Assembly (NCBI GenBank): GCA_949592205.1
Contig: CATIUR010000005.1
Location: 25,933,679-25,997,678 of the forward strand
Direction of reading: 5' to 3'
Source of the DNA: Helichrysum umbraculigerum
Taxonomy: Eukaryota > Streptophyta > Magnoliopsida > Asterales > Asteraceae
Length of the DNA: 64,000 nt
This document shows positions 33,301 to 45,249 of the stretch, in pieces. The position numbers and the translations under genes were made by a program. The notes under the pieces are model-generated. The model did no database searches, was not told the origin of the DNA, and saw only the letters and a list, made by a program, of their open reading frames with translations. How positions within the stretch are numbered: the stretch's first letter is position 1; every line of letters begins with the position of its first letter.

Positions 33301-35003
33301 GCAAAGATTCAGTTCTACAAATTAAAGGTACTCTGCCTTTTTTGATTTCTTTTCCTTGGTATGGAGTTATCTTGTCAATGTGTAAAAATCGCAAGTCCTG
33401 TACTAGTCTGTCTACGCTTTTCTTTGTTACAATTAAGATAAAACTGCTTTGTGCAGGGAAAGTTAACAATATAACTGTTGACAAATGCACAAAAATGGGT
33501 GTTGTATTCACGGTTAGTTAGACAGATATGATTATTTACATTTGAGGCATATACTTGGATAAAATGAACACTGACTTTGAAACTCTAAAACAGGACGTTG
33601 TTGCTGCTTGTGAAATTGTGAATTGCAACAGTGTTGAGGTTCAATGCCAGGTATTAATCTTCTCTCTACTGTATTAAGGTGGTTGATTTTCTTGTATATT
33701 TTTTGGGCCTGAATTGCAGTAATTATCTATTTTTAGAGTTTAGAGTGGTTTCTATTATATTATGGAATGCTTATACGGTTATTGGCTGGTAGCTGCTTTT
33801 ACTGTTAACCTGCTGTTCTATTGTTTTGCATGTGGACAATTATAGGGTACAGCCCCTACTATTTCAGTGGACAACTCAGCAGGTTGCCAGTTGTACTTGA
33901 GCAAGGATTCTCTTGAGGCTTCTATAACAACTGCCAAGTCGAGTGAAATCAATGTGTTGGTTGCCTCTGGTCCTGATGATGAGTTGGTATGTTTCCCGTT
34001 TTATTGTTTTGGTCATCTTTTCAGTTGTTTTATATGCTTCACCCATGACAAAAATGCTACATGATAATTCTTTGCTGCCCCGAAAGTCTTATTTTGAAAT
34101 GCCACCTTATTTTGGTCATCTTTTTGTTGACATAATAACTCTTAATGGTTTCCTAATAAGTTATAAATGTTAAGAAATAACTACTTAACAGTCTCTGAAG
34201 TCTATGCCCATAAGGACTAGCAATATGCTACTCATTATAAACAAAAAATGGGAACTTAATGCTTTCATAGACTTCAGAAACTCTAAACTTGGCATCCGTA
34301 GTAGATGACTATGCTGGATTGCTGAGAATGTATGTGCGCGTTGTTTACTTGGCTTCCTTCAACGAAAGCATGAGTAATTGTATAATGTATGACATATCAA
34401 GTGTGGCATTACACCTATGAATGGTCGATCATACACTTACGTCTATGAATTGCAAGGTGCCATAATAAGGGCCATGAAAATGGTTATACTGGTGGTGTGG
34501 GTGAATTCATTCATGGTGAATATCAAGTTCCTTGATGTTTCATTTTGAACATGTTTGGTCATCGGAAGTAGTTTTCAGATTAATGTTGTTGAAAAGGTAG
34601 GACAAATTTTAATAGGATCTCATATATGGGCATTTGACTAGATCAAATAATGGAACCTACTTGCAGCATTATATTTCCATGGTCGTTCATTAACATTATG
34701 TTTCGATGGTTGACCATTTTTGGTCGATACACTATTATCTGTATATATGTAACGACCAAAGATCAAAGTGACAAACTGGTATTTATATGCTGAACTTTAC
34801 AACTTTATTGAAAACAAGTTTTGTACCTGGTGTCAGTGATTTATAATTCCAAATTCTGTTTCTCTTCCAGGTTTCAAATTTACCAACATATTATGGAATG
34901 TTATATGCTATTGCAGGTGGAGCATGCTTTACCACAGCAGTACATTCATAGTTACAAGGATGGACAGTTTGTAACAACCCCCATGTCTCACTCAGGAGGC
35001 TAA
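30314..35003 (+). CDS. CAP1: Cyclase-associated protein (CAP1), actin-monomer recycling factor
   Basis: Ten exons give 470 aa: 30314-30586, 31369-31537, 31626-31690, 32590-32896, 32983-33130, 33218-33327, 33457-33512, 33594-33650, 33846-33986 and 34917-35003; all introns are GT-AG and in phase. Arabidopsis CAP1 is about 476 aa. The start MEEKLIQRLESAVARLE is the conserved oligomerising coiled coil. The helical folded domain continues to PLGPVW (about residue 210), then a Pro-rich linker (AAPKPSAPAPPPPPPAS, near 222-239) that can bind profilin or SH3-type partners. The C-terminal beta-helix/CARP domain (about 310-470) includes KFELQMGRKWVVENQ, VLQIKGKVNNITVDKC and the end HALPQQYIH. CAP promotes ADP-to-ATP exchange on G-actin and works with cofilin in the cytosol. 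No damage is seen. Confidence 0.96.
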
Positions 35004-35670
35004 CTGGTACCAGCTATCATCATCATGTTGTTATCGTTATGCGGGTATATTTCTTTTCAATATGGTGTTTCTTTATATGCTGAAGGTCCATCTCATGCCT
35101 AAAGGTTTAAACATATGAAAATCAATTGTAGCAATCTGCGCGTATTTAGTAAAATTGTTGCTCCTGATTGAAGAGTGCTTCAAGTTTTGGTTTTTGGGTT
35201 CCATTTGTGTACTGTTTTGTATCCTCGATACGTTGTTTCTTGAAGAATCTCTTTGAGTTGTTATATGCGTGCGTTATAGTTTTTTGTGTTTCTATTTTTT
35301 TTTTTTTTTGCAAAAACAATTGGGTTTTTAATTGTCGTTTTTTTGAAGTTTAGCATTACCACTGCTTGTCACCCTGTCACAGTGATCTACTGTCAGTTTT
35401 ACATGTTAAATGAAATTAGGAGGTACTTGTTATTAAAAAGTTGTGTGCTTCATAATATAGTATAAGATAGATACAACATCTAAATCTCCTAACAAACCTC
35501 TTTATTTAACACGTTATGGTCTATTTGGTTGAGTGAAATTTTGTACACATAATTATATTAACTTTTTATTCATAGTTTATGAAACTGAATGTATGATAAA
35601 CTTAACATAACTTTAGATGGACCTTTCAGTCACAGACAAACCAACTTCTGCAGAAAGATTACATGGAAAA
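35004..35670. other. Convergent 3' flanks of CAP1 and the B12D-like gene
   Basis: AT-rich sequence shared by the two 3' UTRs. Nothing further recognised. Confidence 0.4.
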
Positions 35671-36223
35671 TCAGCCACGATTGGCTCTTGGTTCCACTCC
35701 CACTGTTTTCAGGTTTGTAGAGTCGCCAGATCTGCAAATATGTATGTAAGAATTAATAATCTATACCAAACCAAAAATGGATGGATGAGAAATTGGATAA
35801 ATGAAAAACCAACCGGCGGGTGTAAATGTCCGGAGTGTCAGTGGGGACAACGTCATCGCGTTTCTGAATGTGAGCCACTTTCCTGAGTACCGATTTGGTG
35901 ATAAATTTGTCCCCAGAAGCCAGAGATGTATCTGGGCTATCAACTTCTGGAACCATGCTTCTGTTGGTCTTGTTAACCTGCACACCAGGGTGGTGAACCA
36001 GCTGTTGCGTAACACTCCTCACTGCAAGGAACACCGCTCCCCCTGTAAATCCCAGCAAAATATATATTGGGAAAAGATCTGCTCTTGATTTAAGCTTGGC
36101 TTTAGCAGTGTTGGTGGTGCTTGAAGAAATGAAGGCGCGTTGTGATTTTAAAATGGTTCCATACAAATGGTTGTGGCTAGAAATCGATCGCCAATACTTC
36201 TGCATAAGCATATATACTTCCAT
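35671..36223 (-). CDS. B12D / NADH-ubiquinone reductase MLRQ-like small membrane protein
   Basis: Minus strand, two exons: 36223-35814 and 35731-35671, joined by an 82-bp GT-AG intron with a strong acceptor (TACATATTTGCAG); 156 aa. The unspliced frame would instead end at 35753 with a less plausible tail. Residues 1-48 are basic and Ser/Thr-rich, suitable as a mitochondrial targeting sequence. One transmembrane helix (about 51-70) follows, then the conserved patch VHHPGVQVNKTNRS and KFITKSVLRKVAHIQ, recalling B12D proteins (peripheral or assembly-linked to complex I). The B12D assignment rests on recalled motif similarity and is moderate. The ATG at 36223 is chosen as first in frame; codons 5 and 7 are also Met. 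Confidence 0.62.
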
Positions 36224-38413
36224 TCATTAATTCATCCACCCACATTTGCATTTACATACATATAATGATATAAATAGACATGAAAACTAGTATTAAATTT
36301 TGATTAAGGGGGTGTGCAATCATGATATCAAATAGCATATATATGATGTTATTAGGATGAGAGAAAACGAAGAACGCACCGTAGCAAACATAGCCATGAT
36401 ATATAAATCGGTTAAGCAAAATTTTATGATAATTTATGAAAGGGGAAGTTATGCATATATCTTGTGTTGTGCATATATGTTAATGCTTGCATATTCAATC
36501 AAGATGCGATATCTAAGGGAATGGGAGTGGTAGAGAGTGTATATAGGAAATGGATGTATGACATGTATTTATTGAACAAAAAAGTCGGTTACAAAATGGA
36601 TATTTGTATTGAGAGATGCTACACATACAAAACTTTTACAAACAAATGCATACAAAATGAGGTGGATGATGAGTGAAATCCCCTTAAATTTATACAAATT
36701 AATTTCGTAGTAAACATTAATACGGAGTAAAAGACTGAAGTCTCCTAAATTATTACTGAACTTAATCAGATAACTTTTTAATCATTGGAAAAACAAATGC
36801 TATTTTTGTTTGGGAAAATGATAACAAAAGCCATTAAGGCTTTCAATAAGACCCGTAGACATGCATCAATAGTTGTATAAATATCATAACAAACTCTAGG
36901 TCTCTTCCTGAATTTACGTTGACCCCCTGAATTTATGTTGAATGTACAATCATTTATGCATGTCCAGCTTTATAAACGAGAGCCCTAAGGGCTTCCGTTA
37001 ACAAAACCTTTTTGTTTTTCATAATCGTCTGTGGCTAACAAAACCCGTTAACAATACACGGGATGACAGCCCACAATCCTGGCTAACTCACTCGACGGTT
37101 GTAACTATGGGATAACAGAGCTTGAACTCATAACCTTGTACTACTTGTGGCAAAAATATCCCACGTATTACCACTTAAGTTACACGCCATGAAAGCCCCT
37201 CTCGAGTTCACAACTTGTATATTGCTCCTACTTCCCACCAACCTAGCACTTTATTTACCAACACAAACCACCCTGTATTTGTGCAACAAACATCACAAAA
37301 AGCTTGTATGATGCTAAGTCTATCATGAATTAAAGAAGAAGATGAAGTCTCAAAGAAGACTAGAAATTAAAGGTAACTTTAATCTATTGATATGTAAAGA
37401 ACACAAGAAAATAAATGTAATGCCACATTTGTTTCAAAACAAAATCATCATAACATATATTCAAAAGTTGTCTTAAATGTATGGACTCATTTTATCCACA
37501 AATCCAACATTTTATATTCGGTTCAATGTCGATAAATCATAGCCAATCTAGCTAGCATCTTAAATATCGTTCAACAGTTAAAAACAGTAATTTTCGACAT
37601 GTAAGTTAAAAAAAGGGAAATGCTATTGACAGCCCTAAGGCCTGTCAATAAGTGCATTTATTGAAGTCAAAGTTTCCTTATATAATCAAAAATATAATTA
37701 ATACACTGAAGTTTTGTATTTAATTCATTGAGACTTTTCTTTTATATGTGATGTACTATTAATTATGATTTTTGATAATAAAGGAAAGTTTGAGTTTAAT
37801 AAATAAATTCAATATATGTGATGTATTAATTATGATTTTTAATAATAAAGGAAAGTTTGAGTTTAATAAATAAATTCAAGGGTTCTTATTGACAGCCCTT
37901 AGGCTGTCAATAACATTTCCCTTAATAAAACTATGAAAGTGTAAGTTACTGGTAACAAATATACATAACCAAAACTTTTGAAATGGCTAACACGTTACTA
38001 AACATCTCAACCTAAATCTTAAATATTAAATACACATTACACTAATGAAAATAATAATAAAATTCAATACAATTTTACCAGGCATAACGCTCCTTAGATT
38101 ATTACAGTATATGAAAATAATACACATTTCACACGCTTATTATTTTATCAAGTAACCGTTAGATAATATCAATCAAATCATTCAGTACATTACATTATTT
38201 AATTATTAAATTAATATATTACCTACCAACACCAATAAATAAACCGTACGTATATCTTCATATTTATCATCATCACCCACCGGCCACCACCACCGTCCTA
38301 CCGGAGTACACGACAAATTATATTTAACCGTCCTACCCCCTTAAATTATCACTTTCATCATCATTCACTCACTTAAAACACACATACAAACACACACCTT
38401 ACTAGCTATACTC
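36224..38413. other. Intergenic region between the B12D-like and GH17 genes
   Basis: AT-rich non-coding DNA. It holds the MITE at 37613-37923 and, less clearly, an imperfect inverted-repeat segment at about 36817-37012 (AACAAAAGCC...GGCTTCCGTTAAC). A TATA-like TTATATTTAA near 38316 is 98 bp before the GH17 ATG. No gene was recognised. Confidence 0.45.
37613..37923. mobile_element. MITE with AAGGGAAATG termini and an internal tandem duplication
   Basis: Inverted ends AAGGGAAATGCTATTGACAG and CTGTCAATAACATTTCCCTT bound about 311 bp. Inside, a 60-plus-bp unit (ATATGTGATGT...AAATAAATTCAA) is repeated in tandem. The target duplication is unclear, so the superfamily is open. Confidence 0.65.
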
Positions 38414-41400
38414 ATGTTCTTCATTTTATTCACTTTTTTACTTCACTCTGCCAGTAAGCTATTTATTAATTTCTAGTTGTTGTTACTGCCACTGCGAATC
38501 TGAGTTCCGCTCTGTTTCAAAACACAATTAAAGTTGTTTAATTTTCGTTACTTCTGATACACTTTAATTAATTAGCATGATCAAAAGTTGTATATGTTTA
38601 TTGTATTTGGATTTAAAAAAATGGATGTATATATTGACTTTACAGGTTCGCAATCGTTTGTCGGTGTGAACTATGGTCAGGTGGCCGACAATCTGCCGGC
38701 GCCGGAGGCGACGGCGAAGCTGTTGCAGTCAACGTCGATAGGAAAAGTGAGGATGTACGGTGCGGATCCTGGGATTATTCGGGCACTAGCGAATACGGGT
38801 ATTGGGATCGTGATTGGAGCGGCGAATGGGGATATACCGGCATTGGCTTCGGATCCGAATTATGCGACTCAGTGGGTTAACTCGAACGTGTTGGGTTATC
38901 CGGATAGTAATATTATTGTCATCACAGTTGGTAATGAAGTCATGACCGCTGTTGACCAAAGTCTTGTGTCTCTTTGTCTGCCCGCCATGCAAAATGTCCA
39001 AAACGCCCTTAATGCAGGTTACCATTTATATCTCTGTAATTTTCAGTTTTCTTTCCAAAATTGGCACTGTTTCTTTTTTATTTTCTAAGAATATTACGAT
39101 TATACTCCTATTATATTAAAAAATATATATATTGAAAATGGAAATGGAACATAATAAAATGGAAATGGCAAATGGCTTAACAAGGTAACCAACTTGTCAA
39201 AATTTGACAATAAAAAGGACTCACATTTTGAAATAATCTCATAAAATGATTTAAGTTATCAAAAAAGTTCAATTAAATGTGTAATTATTTTTACATGTTT
39301 TCTCTTTCAATTTTTGGTCGGTTTTAGCTAATGCGATGCTTAAATCTCAAATATTCAATTAATATGTGACATTTTTTACCTAGAAAACGTACGCTATAAA
39401 CACTAATTTTACTTTGTAAGTGTTTAAACCCGAATTATTATTTTTAGTGTTAAATCCTATTATTACACGATTTCAAAATGTTTGATCCTTTTATGGCACG
39501 ATTTCAAAATACTAAATCCTTTTATGGCACGTTTTTAAAATGAAATGGTAATTTTTACCCTTAATTGAATTTTTTTGACAACTTAAATCCTTTTATGACA
39601 CAATTTTGAAATGTGAGTCCTTTTTAGACATCGACAAAACTCATATTCCTTTTATCGTTAAATTTTGACAATTTGGTTATCTTTTTGGGCTATTTGTACA
39701 AATGAAAATTATAGTTGTTCTATTAATCAACATTTCTATTTGCTCATATATATTGCATATGACGTGTGTCTTTATTAATAATTAAAAAATAAATGCTCTT
39801 ATATAGTTTCAACTACTCGTAATAGTTTCAAAATATATGAATACGAGACCTAAGTACAAAAATTTTATTTGATCAATACGTACATTTAATAAAAATTGAA
39901 CAATAGTATCAATTATCAATGTATATAAAATTATGCCGGTTATCAAAACTACATATCTAATTGTATAAAGATGGCTAGTTAAAATCTTTTTTTTTTTTCA
40001 AGCATCTTACCCCACTTATATTTAAAGTTCCACATTTTTATATTAACATAATTTTTTTTAATCATTCAATTAACTTCAGCTACAACTTCGTCTGCTATCT
40101 AAATTCTAAACCCATTGTATAGGTTTGAGTTAGTTGTTTGGGCTAGTTTTACCAAGTAAACCATAATATGTTAACCTTGGTTAGAAAATACATTAGTTGA
40201 TACATGCATGACATATAGTTTGCAATTTTGCATTCATATTCACGTTTTCAAACTTTGGAGTTGAGTTTTAATTAGTATCCAGTAATTATCCAAATTGTTT
40301 TTCTAGAATTAATGCATACCGAATTAGATCTTATGATTGAAAACGTACTAAAATAAATGTATGCATTATGCAGCATCATTAGGTGGAAAGATCAAGGTAT
40401 CAACGGTGCACTCAATGGCAGTGCTATCATCCTCAGATCCACCTTCTTCAGCGGTATTCAATTCTGGGTTCAGTGATACCATGAGATCGCTACTGAAGTT
40501 CCACAGTGCAAATGGGTCACCTTTCATGATCAACCCTTACCCATTCTTTGCTTACCAGAGTGATACACGAGCTGAAACGTTGGCCTTTTGTCTCTTCCAA
40601 CCCAACGCAGGCAGAGTTGACTCAGGCAACGGTATCAAGTACATGAACATGTTTGATGCACAGGTCAGCTTACACTTCATTTTCAGTTACTCTTTAAAAC
40701 AATGCCCATTTCAAAAACTATATAAATGGTTGTTAATTATTATAAATGAACTTTCTAGTCCTACTGTAGTGGTGGTTTCTATCAATCATTTTCATGAGAG
40801 TACAAATTTTGATGACTAAAATGTTAAGAGATGTATTACAATAACAATTGTCCTATAAAATACGACTAAAGATTTCATTATTTGTAACATAATTTGGCTT
40901 CTCAGCCATGAAAAGTAGTGTTTATCAATTATTTTGGTCATTGTAGTCTATGTTATGATATATGAACATATCATTTTGTTAATTGGTTTCATTATCTGTC
41001 TGGAACCGATACTGTGAACTCATGTGGCTTCATTGACCGACTTAATAATACCATTATATTATATATAACTTAAATAACATAATAATTATAGAGACCACAC
41101 GAATATATAAGTAATTTACTGCAAGAATAAGATTCCATGTGACTGGTACATATATACGTACCATGGCATCCAATTCCTTCAATAATTTCTGATGATGCTT
41201 ACTAAAGTTTTCACTTTTCCACATGGGGTGGTACGAAACAAAATTATATACACAAATATATTTATCTAGTTTAGTTTGATCAGTTAGACAAATGTATAGA
41301 AAAAAATTAACATTACCAACTTTAAGATGTTTCATACTAATTGCTTGTCTGTATTGTGGATAAAAGAACATTTTGTGATATCCAGTAATTTTAATGTTTA

Positions 41401-42863
41401 AAACATACATGATACATTTCTGAATGTGAACATATTGCTGGAATTGGAAAGCCATATTTAGTCGGCAGATATCTGATGGTATTCAGAGTTTTTACATCAC
41501 AGGTGGATGCTGTGAGGTCTGCTTTAAATGCAATGGGGTTCAAGGATGTAGAAATAGTGGTTGCAGAAACGGGGTGGGCTTACAAGGGTGACCCGAATGA
41601 AGCTGGGGCCAGTGTGGATAACGCTAAAGCCTACAATGGTAATTTGATCAACCACCTAAGATCAAAGGTCGGAACACCATTGATGCCCGGAAAATCTATT
41701 GATACTTATATCTTTGCGCTCTATGATGAGAATTTGAAGCCTGGGGCGGGCTCTGAGAGATCATTCGGGCTTTTTAAGCCAGATCTCTCAATGACCTATG
41801 ATGTGGGTCTTTCGAAGAATAGTCAGGTTAGACACTGATCACATTTATTGTTTTCTTTAATTTTGAATAAAAGAACGGCTTTCGATAGAAATGCCACAAA
41901 CATGACTATAGTTTATATTGGTAGTAACATATTCCTTTGAGGTTGTTTTAATCTCATCTAGACTCCAACAACGCCAACAACTCCTACAACTCCATCAACA
42001 CCATCAGTACCGGTTCAAGCATCAGGATGGTGTGTGCCTAAACCTGACGTCTCAGATGCACAATTGCAGTCAAATTTAGACTATGTATGTAGTCAAGGTC
42101 TCGATTGTGGTCCACTTCAACCTGGTGGTGCCTGTTTTGAGCCTAACACAGTAGCAGCCCATGCTGCTTATGCAATGAACCTTCTTTATCAAACTGCTGG
42201 TAGGAATCCATGGAATTGTGACTTCCTTCAAACGGCGACTCTCACATCCAATAATCCTAGTAAGCTTCTTTCCTCTTTAAGCAACCTTTGTTCGTAGAAT
42301 TTAAAACAGAACGCATTACATACACATTGATCATTCATCTTTTTTATTTTTACATGCATTGGTAATTTATATGAATCAAGTGTGTACATTCTTGAACCTG
42401 ATTTAATTATGTAATAATTTTATACAACGTTATCATGTTAGTTAACCGAAATGGCCAATTTGATAAGGACTATACGACTGATAGAATGTAAGTGACCTCC
42501 ACCGTACCCCATTGAACATCTAAGCACTTCTTTTTTTCTTCATTAACATGTAACCTATATCTTGAATCATATAATCTTCTAAATGGAGAGGCGAAGTTTA
42601 GGCTTTTGACCCACATTTTTCTGTTTTATGATCCACCTTCTTACCATTAGACCAAACACATGTCTTACTTTTACGATACATCTTTCTAGTGATCTACTTT
42701 TTTTCTTAATGTTGTGGGCCATGTCTGAATCCTCTACTCATTATGTAGCCCATTGATACATTCACCATTTTGACTTGCACCATATCGTCTTTATTTCTCA
42801 TAACCATGTTTTCACATATTTCTTGCAGGTTACAACAGTTGTGTTTATCCCGGGGGAATATGA
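38414..42863 (+). CDS. Glucan endo-1,3-beta-glucosidase, GH17 with C-terminal CBM43 (X8)
   Basis: Six exons give 452 aa: 38414-38453, 38646-39017, 40374-40663, 41503-41826, 41962-42259 and 42829-42863; all junctions are GT-AG and in phase. Exon 1 is tiny and encodes a signal peptide (MFFILFTFLLHSA). Mature sequence starts near SFVGVNYGQ, the usual GH17 N-terminus. Catalytic residues are visible: acid/base Glu111 in VGNEV and nucleophile Glu256 in VAETGW. A TPTTPTTPTTPST linker (343-356) joins CBM43 (GWCVPK... to the final YNSCVYP), with its cysteines. It hydrolyses callose-type beta-1,3-glucan in the apoplast. No hydrophobic GPI-anchor tail follows CBM43, so it is probably secreted. It resembles Arabidopsis At4g34480. 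Confidence 0.95.
39169..39696. mobile_element. Inverted-repeat element in GH17 intron 2
   Basis: About 100 bp beginning CAAATGGCTTAACAAGG is repeated in inverted, diverged form at the right end (...TTTTTGGGCTATTTG), including the shared GTCAAAATTT and AAAGGACTCACATTT blocks. The long TIRs suggest a MULE-like MITE, but I could not find a clean target duplication. Confidence 0.55.
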
Positions 42864-43288
42864 ACTTGTATGTTGTACGTTAGAAGCTAGGTGAGGTTAT
42901 TTAAACCCATGATTTCATGGTATTACAAACTGATGAGCCTAAATAACATCAAGTTCCTTAATTGCTTGGTGTCAACGTTTGTGTCGGGCGATCCTTGAAG
43001 AACGGGTTACCTAATTTATGTTGATATTTGTCTCCAATAAATCTTTATTTAACTAGAAGAAACTGGTTTCCGCATTGTACATTTTGTAGCTATGATATGG
43101 TATTATATAACAAGCTATACTTTATTTTTTAGTAAATTGTATTGTATTTGGTTCCTGCTAGATTTGACATTCGATAATTATGTTATTCAGTTCAAAGGGA
43201 CCACACGTTGATCCATAATTTGCGTTGTAGTGAAGTTATATGTATATTTTGGTTTTATCAAATTAATAAGCCACTCGATTAACAAAAA
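42864..43288. other. 3' flank of the GH17 gene
   Basis: AT-rich sequence with probable 3' UTR and polyadenylation region. Nothing else recognised. Confidence 0.4.
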
Positions 43289-43361
43289 TCCATTGTCGTC
43301 CAGCGGTTAGGATATCTGGCTTTCACCCAGGAGACCCGGGTTCGATTCCCCGGCAATGAAA
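43289..43361 (+). tRNA. tRNA-Glu (anticodon UUC), slightly degenerate
   Basis: The sequence from TCCATTGTCGTCC to CGGCAATGAAA folds as a tRNA with anticodon TTC at 43322-43324. Compared with the usual plant tRNA-Glu(UUC) as I recall it, it has one extra C in the 3' strand of the T arm (CCCC for CCC), giving 73 rather than 72 nt, and a C-A mismatch in the acceptor stem. The B box GGTTCGATTCC is intact and a T5 run follows as a Pol III terminator. Either a tolerated variant or a recent pseudogene. Confidence 0.75.
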
Positions 43362-44328
43362 CTTTTTATTTATTTTTTTACATTTTTAAATAAATAATTT
43401 ACTTCACAGCCGTAAAGAGTTTAAACGTTTATATTCCAACCTAGATACTTTCCATCATCATTGTAGTCCATTTTTGTGTTCATAGCTCAAATACTTGGTC
43501 CATATGTTTCAAAATTTTATGTCTATTTCCAAAGGAAAATAAAAAGCCACGGTGTTCATATTTGGCTGCTAAGTACCTCTCTAATTGAAAAAATAAATTG
43601 ACCAACCCACCTCTTAAATATCATGCATCTAGAAATGTCTTATTTGATACAAAAAAATATTAAGAAACCAATAATTACTAACAAGAAATTATCTTAACTT
43701 TTCAAGAAATTTTTACAAAATGTCTATATATTTAACTACATTTTATTTGATTTTGAAACCGTTACACTAGTTAGTCTTGTTATTTATCCCAAGTTATATG
43801 ATAGATTAAACATAAACTTTAATTTTATTTTCGTTTTATACTAACAATACTCTAAAAATAAAAATGCAAATGGCAAATTTGATGGATATCCTAACCTTAA
43901 TATTTCATTATCTATCTCAATTTCAATTACTTATCTTAACATTTCTTTTAGATCAGTTCACCGGTTATCAAAACTTAGGTCTCTTCCAATGATTTCATCG
44001 GTTGGGAACTGATGAAACCTTTCCAAACCGACACCATTGGCACCCTTTCGTAGGTTGTTTCGTCAGTTTTGCTTATTTAGTTTACCGATGAAAAGGAAGG
44101 GGGGTTGGGGGTGACACCCATCTTAAAAAATTAATATATTGTTTTTTTGTTTAGTGTATATAAATGTAGTTATATTGGTAAATGTGAAGCCTAAAAATTA
44201 GAGTGATGAAAATACCATTAGCAGTATTTAATCGGTCTTTCATCAGTTTTGAGTGTAGTAACGTGACACTGAATTGACAAAACTGAAGAAGCAACTGTTG
44301 AAAGTGTTCTTACTGGAATATGAAGTAT
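43362..44328. other. Intergenic stretch between tRNA and hAT MITE
   Basis: AT-rich. A GACTGATGAAACC/TTCATCAGTT-type inverted segment lies near 43985-44250, possibly an old MITE. No gene recognised. Confidence 0.35.
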
Positions 44329-44336
44329 GTAATTAC

Positions 44337-44908
44337 CAGTGTTTTAAGACCTGGTTCGACCGGCCCGGTCGGACCGGTCGGACCGCATTTTTAAAGATTT
44401 CCGGGCGAAAAAAACCCGGGTTTTTCAAAATGTTGACTAGTCAACGACCCGGTTGACCCGGCCGGTCGGACCGGGTTGGACCGGGACCCGGACCGGCGCA
44501 TTGACCCGGGTTTCATGTTTTTTTATTTTTTATGTACATTTAATCATTTATAATTAGGGAATATTGATTAATTGTGTATTTCAAGAATGATGAGGGAATT
44601 TTTGACTGATGTGTCATCACTATTTATTACTCTATGGATTATATAATTATTATATTGATGTATATTCCAAGAATAACAAGGGAATCAATGTGTCATCACC
44701 CTTTATTACTCTATGGATTATAATTATTATACATGATATAATTAATAATTATATTTATAATTATAAAAAAATAAAAAAAGGCACTAAAGACTACTACTGT
44801 ATACTATTATTAACTCCGGTCCGACCTTCCAGCCCAACCGGTCTGACCGGTCCGACCAGAAATTAACACTTTTCCGGGTCGACTAAAAACCCGGGTTTTA
44901 AAACATTG
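44337..44908. mobile_element. hAT-type MITE with GACCGG-rich arms, 572 bp
   Basis: Inverted ends CAGTGTTTTAAGACC and CGGGTTTTAAAACATTG are flanked by an 8-bp duplication, GTAATTAC (44329-44336 and 44909-44916). Both arms are packed with GGTCGGACCGG-type palindromes around an AT-rich core. The core contains a roughly 90-bp direct repeat (near 44585 and 44670). No coding capacity. Confidence 0.88.
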
Positions 44909-45133
44909 GTAATTACCAAGAAAAAGGGAAAAAGAAAAGGCCAGCACTTCAAAGCAAGTTCTAACTCACACTTCACCAACTAATTCTATCCTGTCATGTA
45001 TCCACGTCACCAATCAGTAGGCCCATCTGCTTTAGTCAATTGCAACTACACACACTTTCTGCTTCTTTTCCATTTCTCCTCTCAAGTCTTCACACCTTCA
45101 TAAACCCCTAATTCCTTCCTATACACAACCCAA

Positions 45134-45145
45134 ATATATATATCT
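45134..45145 (+). promoter_or_regulatory. TATA-like box upstream of the G-beta gene
   Basis: ATATATATATCT about 110 bp before the ATG, in a C/T-rich context typical of a plant core promoter. No other support. Confidence 0.35.
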
Positions 45146-45249
45146 ACATCCACAACTGAATTTGATCAGATTTTTACATTTTCTTCAGCTTACAGATCAA
45201 TATGAAGATCAATTAAGGCTCAAATTGAAACTCAAAGTGATATACAGAG

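Noticed and set aside
38588..38645. GH17 start at 38588
   Set aside because: This open stretch is intron 1. Splicing 38414-38453 to 38646 restores a signal peptide and the usual SFVGVNYGQ start.
41054..41455. Minus-strand 133-codon gene in GH17 intron 3
   Set aside because: AT-rich, low-complexity composition, no domain, and entirely intronic to a well-supported gene.
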